From positions 62,001 through 126,000 of the forward strand of contig CAJTZL010000001.1 in NCBI GenBank assembly GCA_910583695.1: a DNA stretch of 64,000 bases, given 5' to 3'. The notes beneath the pieces were generated by a model. That model was not told the DNA's origin. It was given only the letters and a program-made list of their open reading frames with translations, and did not search any database. This stretch comes from an uncultured Oscillibacter sp. (lineage in GTDB: Bacteria > Bacillota > Clostridia > Oscillospirales > Oscillospiraceae). Shown here in pieces: positions 55,389 through 61,888 of this stretch; the stretch's first letter is position 1; each line of letters opens with the position of its first letter. The translations under genes were made by a program, and so were the position numbers.

Positions 55389-56621
55389 TTAAAACACCCC
55401 TTTCAGCGCCGCGTTCACGCACTGTTCCGTCGTGCCATAGTAGGTGGGAATCTTCCACTGGCCCGGCGCGTAATGAGCCAGCTTCGCCGAGTTGGTCGCC
55501 ATGGCCGTCATGCCGATCTTCTCCATCGGCTCCCCCATGGCTCCCAGCACCGGGCAGGTGTCGCAGACCAGCGTGACACCTGCCTCCTCCAGAATCCCCG
55601 CGTGGCCGCTGCGCTCCGCCAGGTGCTTCACCGGCTGGGCGCAGAGCATCCAGAACGCGGTCTTGACCTTCTTTCCCTCCACCAGGGAGGCCACCTTCAC
55701 AATCTCGTTCAAGGAACTGTGGGGGCATCCCATGGCCACCAGGGAAACCGGCTGGCCCTGCTGCTTGGAGAGGGTCTCATAGGCGGAGCGGAGCTCCTCC
55801 TCCCCCACCGTCCAGGTCTCCTTGGGGGCATTGCCTCCCATGGCCGCCTCCAGCGTGGGAGCCTCCGGCGTCACGCCCACAATGTGGAACAGGGCCACCG
55901 CGCCGGAGGAGGCCAGCGCCGCCCCCAGGGACTTCAGCTGATCCGTACTCACGTCGGCGGGGATGCCGGTAAAGACCGGCACGCCGCTTTCCACCCGGGT
56001 GCCCACCCAGTAGCCCAGCGCACCGTAGTCGGCGATGTCGGACAGGGATGCCTCCACATGGATCAGGAACTGCCCCCGGCGGTTCTCATCCAGGTGGTAG
56101 CCGTAGGCAGGCACCCGCCCGGCAATGGCCGCGGCCAGGGCGGCGGGGCCGCCCTCCCGGTTGGTCCTGGCTCCGATGACGGAGTTGACAAAGGCGATGG
56201 CCGAGGACTCTCCCCAGGCCACGTGCTCTCCAAATTTGGGACAGTGCCCGATCAGGTAGGGCGTGCAGGTGTGGCAGGGAACACCGCCCATTCGCCGGTA
56301 GGCGCCGGTAAGCCGCTCCTGGCGCGCGATGGTTTCCTCGCTGAAGCCCAGCTCCTGGGGCCGGTCCATGTCCATGGCTCCGGTGTTCAGCGTGGTGAAG
56401 GCGGCAAACCGGGTCTCGTTCTCCCCCATCTGCTCCACGAAGCTCGTGGCGGCCTCGCCGGCCACGACGATGGAGGAGCCGGGCATATGGACGCTCTTCA
56501 CAGGAATCATGCGCTCCGCCCCGTAGATGTCTCCCAGGCTGGTGAGAATCTCCATGCTCTTCTGGACGCTTTTTCCATACTGGCCGTCCAGCATTTTTTG
56601 TTCTTCCGCAGTCAGTTTCAT
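55389..56621 (-). CDS. Aconitase X catalytic subunit (DUF521)
   Basis: 410 residues. Family blocks are MLDGQYGKSVQKSMEILTSLG, VHMPGSSIVVAGEAATSFVE, VPCHTCTPYLIGHCPKFGEHVAWGESSA and GCPHSSLNEIVKVASLV. The Cys of CHTC, the CP of the PHSS loop and a late Cys are candidate cluster ligands. AcnX enzymes dehydrate hydroxyacids. Immediate neighbours are its own small subunit and two RraA-type genes; a UbiD decarboxylase lies further down the same operon. No proline-catabolism genes are present, so hydroxyproline is not the obvious substrate. Confidence 0.9.
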   Translation of the reverse strand: MKLTAEEQKMLDGQYGKSVQKSMEILTSLGDIYGAERMIPVKSVHMPGSSIVVAGEAATSFVEQMGENETRFAAFTTLNTGAMDMDRPQELGFSEETIARQERLTGAYRRMGGVPCHTCTPYLIGHCPKFGEHVAWGESSAIAFVNSVIGARTNREGGPAALAAAIAGRVPAYGYHLDENRRGQFLIHVEASLSDIADYGALGYWVGTRVESGVPVFTGIPADVSTDQLKSLGAALASSGAVALFHIVGVTPEAPTLEAAMGGNAPKETWTVGEEELRSAYETLSKQQGQPVSLVAMGCPHSSLNEIVKVASLVEGKKVKTAFWMLCAQPVKHLAERSGHAGILEEAGVTLVCDTCPVLGAMGEPMEKIGMTAMATNSAKLAHYAPGQWKIPTYYGTTEQCVNAALKGVF

Positions 56622-56670
56622 ATGGTTTCCTTCCTCTGTTCTTTCGGCAAAAGCCAGATTTGAGGCGGCT

Positions 56671-57390
56671 TCATGCGTCTCTTTCCGTCAGCCCTCCGGC
56701 GGTCTCTCCCCGCAGCCGGGGGAAGGGGCTGCAAAAGAGCCTCTGGCGGCAAACGGTCTTGGTGCTCTCGCTGACGTTCTGGATATGCCGGGCCAGCATG
56801 ACCTCCGCCTGGGGCAGATCCTGCTTCATCAGCGCATGGATAATGTCCAGGTGCTCCTCCCGGGACTCCCGGAGCCGTTCCGGCCGCCGGGCGGAGAGGT
56901 AGCGCACCCGCTCAATCTGGCTGTCCAGGGTATCCAGGAAGGCCTGGAGCCTGGAGTTGCCGCAGTACAGCGCCAGCAGCTCATGGAGCCTCCGGTCCGC
57001 CCGGTAAAAGTCGTCGGCCGAGCTGCCTTCGTCCAGGCGCTCTAGCTGCTCCTCCATATCCCGCAGCAGCTCCGGCGTCAAAACGCCGTAGGCCCTCCGC
57101 AGTGCCAGCAGTTCCAGCTGCGTCCGCAGCTCAAAGATGTCGTCCACATCCTGGGGCGTGATTTCCGCCACCAGATAGCCGCGCCCGGGATACCGCCGGA
57201 CCAGCCCCTCGCCCTCCAGCATCAGCAGCGCCTCCCGCACCGGCGTGCGGCTGCTCTCCATCTGCTTGGCGACGTCGGATTCCGAAATCAGCGCGCCGCC
57301 CTCCAGGTCGCCGTGGAGGATCTGCCGGAACAGCTCCTCATAGATGCGCCCCGCGGCATTATTGGTGTGGTTCCATCGGATTGCAGACAA
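56671..57390 (-). CDS. GntR-family regulator with FCD domain, copy 1
   Basis: 239 residues from a TTG at 57390, chosen because GGAGGG lies 7 bases upstream and no in-frame ATG exists near the N-terminus. The winged helix is ESDVAKQMESSRTPVREALLMLEGEGLVRRYPGRGYLVAEI (about 38-78), and the FCD ligand domain follows with FYRADRRLHELLALYCGN and the metal/ligand His set. FCD domains often bind carboxylates with a metal. Its start lies 32 bases inside the end of the dehydrogenase gene, and it sits within the operon it may regulate. Confidence 0.88.
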   Translation of the reverse strand: MSAIRWNHTNNAAGRIYEELFRQILHGDLEGGALISESDVAKQMESSRTPVREALLMLEGEGLVRRYPGRGYLVAEITPQDVDDIFELRTQLELLALRRAYGVLTPELLRDMEEQLERLDEGSSADDFYRADRRLHELLALYCGNSRLQAFLDTLDSQIERVRYLSARRPERLRESREEHLDIIHALMKQDLPQAEVMLARHIQNVSESTKTVCRQRLFCSPFPRLRGETAGGLTERDA

Positions 57391-58405
57391 TGGCCTTCCC
57401 TCCTCTCAAGTCCTCCCGGAGGCCCGCCAGCACGGCGGAGGCGGAAGGGTCCGCCCGTCTCAGCGCCGCGTCAAGGGCTTTGTCCAGCAGCGCCGCCGCC
57501 TCCGTCTCTCCCAGGTCCCGCAGCAGCATGTGGAGGCACAAAAATCCGGGAACGGGGTCGTAGCAGTCCCGGGCCAGGTCCTCATAGGCCGGGGAATGCG
57601 TTATCGGCAGGTAAACCCGGACGCCGGGGCCCTGGTTCACACTGGGGGCCAGAGAGGATACCAGGGCGGCGGCCTCGTCGGAGAGAATGTCTCCAAAGAG
57701 GTTCGTGGTCAGCAGCACATCGTACCGCTCCGGGTGGGCAATGAGGCCGTTGGCGGCGTTGTCCGCCACCACCTCCTCATAGGCAATGCCCAGATGCGCC
57801 GCCGCCGCGTCCCGACAGGCCCGCAGGAATGTGCCGCAGGTCTGTTTGAAAATCGACGCCTTGTGGAGGGCCGTCACCCGTCTCCGCCCGTTCCGCTCCG
57901 CGTAGTCAAAGGCGTACTCCGCAATGCGGCGGCTGGCCTCGTAGGTAACTACCCGCAGGGAAAAGGCCGTGTCCTGATCACTCATCCACTCGCCGCTCCC
58001 GGCGTGGAGGTTCCGGTCGGACAGGAAGCCCTGGGTGATCTCCCGGACCACCACCAAATCCAGGTCTTCCCGCAAAGACCAGCGTCCCGGCCGGGCCCGG
58101 ATGGGCCGCACGTCGGCGAACAGGCCCAGCTTCTTCCGCAGCAGCCCCACCGGAGTGGGGCCCTTCACGTCCTTCGCGTCTACGGCGGCAACGATGGCGG
58201 CCTCGGCGGAGCGGATGCTCTCCACCGTCTCCTCCGGCAGGGGCGTCCCGGTTTTCAGGTATGCCTCTCTCCCAAAGGGACGGCGTTCCAGGACGCATTG
58301 AAAGCCCGTCCGCATTCCCAGCAGTTCCAGCGTCCCCGCCAGCTCCTCCGCCAGCACGGGACCGATTCCGTCGCCGGAGAGCAGCGTGATTCGGTGGGTC
58401 CTCAT
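57359..58405 (-). CDS. Isocitrate/isopropylmalate dehydrogenase-family enzyme, divergent paralogue
   Basis: 348 residues. GDGIGPVLAEELAG opens the fold; substrate Arg block LLRKKLGLFADVRPIRARPGRW; catalytic Lys region TALHKASIFKQTCG; metal Asp block TNLFGDILSDEAAALVSSLAPSVN. It is an NAD(P)-dependent beta-decarboxylating dehydrogenase. It differs from leuB of this window throughout, and the C-terminal region (GPGVRVYLPITHSPAYEDLA) is unlike standard IPMDH. The substrate is probably a malate or homoisocitrate-like hydroxyacid produced by the LeuCD-like enzyme. It overlaps the RraA copy 3 stop by 4 bases. Confidence 0.88.
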   Translation of the reverse strand: MRTHRITLLSGDGIGPVLAEELAGTLELLGMRTGFQCVLERRPFGREAYLKTGTPLPEETVESIRSAEAAIVAAVDAKDVKGPTPVGLLRKKLGLFADVRPIRARPGRWSLREDLDLVVVREITQGFLSDRNLHAGSGEWMSDQDTAFSLRVVTYEASRRIAEYAFDYAERNGRRRVTALHKASIFKQTCGTFLRACRDAAAAHLGIAYEEVVADNAANGLIAHPERYDVLLTTNLFGDILSDEAAALVSSLAPSVNQGPGVRVYLPITHSPAYEDLARDCYDPVPGFLCLHMLLRDLGETEAAALLDKALDAALRRADPSASAVLAGLREDLRGGKAIVCNPMEPHQ

Positions 58406-59079
58406 GCCTCTTCCTCAACGCAGCCCTGCCGCTTCAGTACGGCGGCGTAGCCGTAGATATCAAAGATGGACTCGCCGGCCCGAATTTTCTCCAGGGTCTT
58501 GTTCTCCTTGGCCACCCGGGCGTCGCTCTTCTCCAGCGCGTCCGCCGCGTCCTCCCTGGGAATCACCACGATTCCGTCGTCGTCTCCCAGGATGATGTCC
58601 CCGGGATGCACAATGACGCCTCCGGCACTGATGGGGTGGTTGATGAGCCCCAGGCTCTCCTTTACCGTGCCCACAATGCTGACGCCGCTGGAGAACACGG
58701 GGAATCCCATGGCAATGATCTCCGCCGTGTCCCGCACGGAGCCGGTGGTCACAAAGCCTCCCAGTCCCTTGGTCTGGCACTCCGCCGCGGCCAGCTCCCC
58801 GAAGGGGCCGCTCTCCGGACAGCGCCCGCAGTCCACCACGATGACGTCACCGGGCCGGGCCTCCCGCATGGCCTTTAAAATCATCACATTGTCGCCCGCC
58901 TGGGCCCTTACCGTAAAGGCGGGCCCGCAGATCTTCATGCCCCTGGCCAGAGGCTTGATGCTCCGCTCCATGGCTCCCACCCGGCCCATGGCCTCGTGGA
59001 CCGTGGCGGCCCCGTGACGGGAGAGCTTTTCCACCAGCGCCGCGTCCGGCCGGGGGATGTGTTTGATCACGTGAATCAT
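58402..59079 (-). CDS. RraA-family protein, copy 3
   Basis: 225 residues: GAATVHEAMGRVGAMERSI, GDVIVVDCGRCPESGPFGELAA and TTGSVRDTAEIIAMGFPVFSSGV. The signature loop is TTGSVRD rather than the IDGxCRD of copies 1 and 2, so substrate or function may differ. It lies one base after the LeuD-like gene and overlaps the dehydrogenase start, placing it in the hydro-lyase/dehydrogenase arm of the operon. Confidence 0.85.
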   Translation of the reverse strand: MIHVIKHIPRPDAALVEKLSRHGAATVHEAMGRVGAMERSIKPLARGMKICGPAFTVRAQAGDNVMILKAMREARPGDVIVVDCGRCPESGPFGELAAAECQTKGLGGFVTTGSVRDTAEIIAMGFPVFSSGVSIVGTVKESLGLINHPISAGGVIVHPGDIILGDDDGIVVIPREDAADALEKSDARVAKENKTLEKIRAGESIFDIYGYAAVLKRQGCVEEEA

Positions 59080-59080
59080 A

Positions 59081-59596
59081 TCAGGACAACTCCTTTTTGT
59101 TCTGGTTATAGTAAGGGAAAATGCCCCCGGCCTGAAGGACCCGAATCACAAACTCCTGCGTCGGGGTACAGGCAAAGGCCCTCCCCGTGGTCCGGTTGGT
59201 CAGAAGGCCCGTCTCAAAATCGGCCTCCAGCTCGTCTCCCACTCCGCCGATCTCCTCCAGCGGCTGGGGGCAGTCCGCGATAAACAGGGGCACGCCGTTG
59301 TTGACGCCGTTGCGGTAAAAGGCCCGGGAGAAGGATTTGCAAACCACCAGCTCCGTACCCGCGTACTGAAGGGCCGTCAGCCCCTGCTCCCGGGCGGAGC
59401 CGCAGCCGAAGTCCTCCCCGCCCAGAACCCCGGCTCCCGCCAGCCTGGGGGCCAGCGCAGGGTCTATGTCCTCAAACAGGTGCCGCTTCACCTCTTCCGG
59501 CTCAAACAGAACCAGGTAGCGGGCGGGGTAGATCACATCGGTATTCACATGATCGCCCAGAACTCCGGCAATTCTTGCGCGTTTTACATAAGCCAT
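59081..59596 (-). CDS. LeuD-like small subunit of a second hydro-lyase
   Basis: 171 residues, a swivel-domain protein: VLGDHVNTDVIYPARYLVLFEPEEVKRHLFEDID, GGEDFGCGSAREQGLTALQYAGTELVV and FYRNGVNNGVPLFIADC. The substrate loop after YL reads VLFEPEEV instead of the NTPDHKEL of the leucine-pathway LeuD in this window. Together with the LeuC-like gene 3 bases upstream it should form a heterodimeric [4Fe-4S] hydro-lyase acting on a related hydroxy-dicarboxylate. Confidence 0.88.
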   Translation of the reverse strand: MAYVKRARIAGVLGDHVNTDVIYPARYLVLFEPEEVKRHLFEDIDPALAPRLAGAGVLGGEDFGCGSAREQGLTALQYAGTELVVCKSFSRAFYRNGVNNGVPLFIADCPQPLEEIGGVGDELEADFETGLLTNRTTGRAFACTPTQEFVIRVLQAGGIFPYYNQNKKELS

Positions 59597-59599
59597 GGT

Positions 59600-60850
59600 T
59601 CACGCCTCCTCTCCGGCGGTGATAAAGCCCGCAACCGCTGACGCCGCTACGGTAGCGGGGGACGCCAGATAGATGTCGGCGTCGATGCTGCCCATGCGTC
59701 CCCGGAAGTTCCGGTTGGACGTGGAAACGCACACCTCCCCGGGCGCCAGCAGGGACGATGCTCCGATACAGGCCCCGCAGGACGGGTTGGTCACCATGGC
59801 TCCGGCCTGGATAAAATCCTGAATCAGCCCCTCCGCAATGGCCTGGAGGTAGACCTCCTGGGAGGCCGGCGTGACCACAAAGCGCACGCGGGGATGAACC
59901 TGGCGGCCTCGCACCGCGGCGGCTCCAATCCGCAGGTCCTCCATGCGCCCGTTGGTGCAGGACCCCAGAAACGCCTGATCAATGGGGATTCCCCGGGCCT
60001 CCTCCACCCGCTTGCCAAAGGTGGGATGATGGGGGCACGCCACCATGGGGCGAATGTCCTCCAGACGCACCGCATGGCGGAACTCGTATTCCGCATCCTC
60101 CTCGGGCCGCACCAGGGTCCATTCCCCTCCCGCCCGCTCCGTCATATAAGCGGCGGTTCGGTCGTCTCCCGCCACCAGACAGCTCTTCACGCCGCCCTCG
60201 GACAGCATGTTGCAGAGGCAGAAGCGGTCGTCCATGGTCAGGCTCTCCACGCCGGGACCGTAAAACTCCACCACCCGGTAGTTGAACTGGGAGAAGGGAA
60301 TTTCCCGAAGCAGGTGGATGGCCAGATCCTTGGCGGAGGCACGGTGCAGCGCCCCCTCCAGCCGGACGCCCACCGTCTCCGGCGCTTTAATCCACATGCG
60401 TCCCGTGTGGAGCGTCATGGCTATATCCGTGACGCCTACGCCCAGGCCCAGGCAGCCTGCGCCGCCATAGGTCGTCACATGGGCGTCCGTAGCCGCCAGC
60501 AGGCCGCCGGACCGGACATGGCCCTTTTCCAGGAGAACCTGATGGCACACGCCTCCCCGGCCGATTTCATAAAAGTGCTCCACGCCCCATCTCCGGACAA
60601 AGTCCCGGGCCGTCTTGTGGCTCTGGGCATGGCTCAGCGTTGCGGCGGGCACGAAGTGATCCAGGACCACCACCGGCTCCACCCCCGGCGCCAGCCGCTC
60701 CGTTCCGTACTTCTCCAGCAGCGGAACCACCCCGGCCGTTCCCACGTCGTGGGTCATGACGCAGTCTATTGGGAAAAAATACACCTGTCCGGTCTGAATC
60801 GCATGTCCCGCTTTCTGCTCCAGAATCTGTTTCGTCATTGTCCGCCCCAC
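59600..60850 (-). CDS. LeuC-like large subunit of a second hydro-lyase (GTG start)
   Basis: 416 residues from a GTG at 60850, with AAGGGGAG 6 bases upstream; this start lines up with that of leuC (MGRTMTKQIL against MGMTMTQKIL), whereas the ATG at 60838 lacks a good site. Cluster Cys ligands are in GSCTNGRMEDLRIG and NPSCGACIGASS. The active-site blocks LDHFVPAATLSHAQSH, AATDAHVTTYGGAGCLG (the usual DSHT is DAHV) and STSNRNFRGRMG are present. It is the first gene of the long catabolic operon. DSHT to DAHV near the active site suggests a changed substrate. Confidence 0.88.
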   Translation of the reverse strand: MGRTMTKQILEQKAGHAIQTGQVYFFPIDCVMTHDVGTAGVVPLLEKYGTERLAPGVEPVVVLDHFVPAATLSHAQSHKTARDFVRRWGVEHFYEIGRGGVCHQVLLEKGHVRSGGLLAATDAHVTTYGGAGCLGLGVGVTDIAMTLHTGRMWIKAPETVGVRLEGALHRASAKDLAIHLLREIPFSQFNYRVVEFYGPGVESLTMDDRFCLCNMLSEGGVKSCLVAGDDRTAAYMTERAGGEWTLVRPEEDAEYEFRHAVRLEDIRPMVACPHHPTFGKRVEEARGIPIDQAFLGSCTNGRMEDLRIGAAAVRGRQVHPRVRFVVTPASQEVYLQAIAEGLIQDFIQAGAMVTNPSCGACIGASSLLAPGEVCVSTSNRNFRGRMGSIDADIYLASPATVAASAVAGFITAGEEA

Positions 60851-60903
60851 GGACAGCTCCCCTTTCTCCGGAAAATATTCCATTACGCAGTTTGACGACT
60901 CGC

Positions 60904-60922
60904 TGTCGACAATTAGTCTACA
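60904..60922 (-). promoter_or_regulatory. Candidate GntR/FCD operator
   Basis: On the minus strand TGTAGAC-TAATT-GTCGACA is an inverted repeat with 6 of 7 positions matching; the inner GTCGAC and TTGT/ACA ends resemble FadR-subfamily sites. It covers the predicted start point of the leuC-like operon, so binding would block transcription. Confidence 0.5.
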
Positions 60923-60927
60923 ATGAA

Positions 60928-60956
60928 ATTCTGCCATAGAAGCGGCAAAAAAGCAA
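60928..60956 (-). promoter_or_regulatory. Promoter of the carboxylate-catabolism operon
   Basis: TTGCTT and CAGAAT with a 17-base spacer on the minus strand, in an AT-rich gap directly before the leuC-like gene. No other promoter of similar quality was seen within the next 14 kb, consistent with one long transcript. Confidence 0.5.
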
Positions 60957-61002
60957 TTGGAGAATTTAACATATCTCACCGAATTTTTTCGGCAATATCT
61001 GC

Positions 61003-61036
61003 AAAAGCGGGCGTCCCATTCGGGACGCCCGCTTTT
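61003..61036. terminator. Perfect-palindrome terminator after the second gntR gene
   Basis: A 15-bp perfect stem (61003-61017 / 61022-61036) with ATTC loop, flanked by AAAA and TTTT, so active both ways. It separates the regulator gene from the operon it probably controls. Confidence 0.9.
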
Positions 61037-61049
61037 CATATTACGCCGC

Positions 61050-61706
61050 TTACCGGTTTCCCCAGGTCTCTTGCCCTCCCATCAGCAGAAAGACGCTCAT
61101 GGTGGCGTTCCGCACATTCTGGATGTGCTCGGTCAGGAGCTGGCAGGTTCGCTCCAGGTCCCGGGCCCGCAAAGCGGCCACAATGTCCAGGTGCTCCCGC
61201 CGGGAGGCGCGCAGGCGCTGGGGCTGCCGGGACGCCACCCTTCGAATCTGCTCAATCTGCCCGTTCAGCGTGCGGAGAATCATTGTCAGCCGGGCGTTTC
61301 CGCAGTTGTTCACAATCAGCTCGTGCAGACGGCGGTCCGTCGCATAGTAAGCATTCTCCGGGTCCTCCGGCTTCAGGGCATCCAGGGCCCGCTCCAGGTC
61401 CTCCAGCTCCTGATCGCTGATCAGGCTGAAGGATTTGCGCAGGGCCTCCACCTCCAGCAGGATGCGCAGGGCAAAAATCTCATGGATGTCCTGCACAGTG
61501 ACCTCCGCCACAAAGCATCCCCGACCCGGATAGCGGCGGACCAGCCCCTCGCTCTCCAGGGCCATCATCGCCTCCCGGACCGGGGAACGGCTGGTCTGGA
61601 GCTTTTTTGAAATCTCCAGCTCGGACAGCACGCTTCCGGGAAGCAGGCGGCAGCTGACGATTTCATCAAAAAGATGATCGTAGACCCGTTTGGTTGCTCC
61701 GCTCAA
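61050..61706 (-). CDS. GntR-family regulator with FCD domain, copy 2 (unusual start)
   Basis: 218 residues if started at the TTG at 61706, which has no Shine-Dalgarno site. The DNA-binding part is ELEISKKLQTSRSPVREAMMALESEGLVRRYPGRGCFVAEV; the FCD part has YYATDRRLHELIVNNCGN. AAGGTGG lies further upstream, 4 bases before an in-frame ATT at 61724; starting there adds IFFNNN, which lines up with the N-terminus of copy 1. No in-frame ATG or GTG exists. It is a single gene with its own promoter and terminator, next to the operon, and is the likeliest repressor of the leuC-like promoter. Confidence 0.85.
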   Translation of the reverse strand: MSGATKRVYDHLFDEIVSCRLLPGSVLSELEISKKLQTSRSPVREAMMALESEGLVRRYPGRGCFVAEVTVQDIHEIFALRILLEVEALRKSFSLISDQELEDLERALDALKPEDPENAYYATDRRLHELIVNNCGNARLTMILRTLNGQIEQIRRVASRQPQRLRASRREHLDIVAALRARDLERTCQLLTEHIQNVRNATMSVFLLMGGQETWGNR

Positions 61707-61780
61707 ATTGTTGTTGAAAAAAATGATACCACCTTCTTTTCAAACTTTCCCCATCGCTTCTCCGCTCTTGATTATACAGC

Positions 61781-61809
61781 ATTATAAAGGCATTTTCACG
61801 GCGCGTCAA
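61781..61809 (-). promoter_or_regulatory. Promoter of the second gntR gene
   Basis: TTGACG and TATAAT with a 17-base spacer on the minus strand, giving a leader of about 50-70 nt. Confidence 0.75.
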
Positions 61810-61854
61810 TGTCTGCGGCCCTGCTGAGCAAACTCTTTTGGCCAATTACAGAAC

Positions 61855-61880
61855 AAGGAGGCCGTCTTTCGACGGCCCCC
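61855..61880 (-). terminator. Terminator of the hydrogenase gene
   Basis: The arms ggccgtc and gacggcc with loop TTTC (extended by GGAG/CTCC-type pairs) lie just after the hydrogenase stop on the minus strand and are followed by TTGTTCT. Confidence 0.7.
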
Positions 61881-61888
61881 TCCGGCTC

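Noticed and set aside
55389..56621. Hydroxyproline catabolism as the role of aconitase X
   Set aside because: No proline racemase, reductase or amino-acid transporter gene is nearby; the neighbours point to carboxylic acids.
53622..56663. Plus-strand open frame of 1013 codons antisense to the catabolic operon
   Set aside because: It is the mirror of the RraA and aconitase X genes, lacks any domain or RBS, and follows from high GC at third positions of the real genes.
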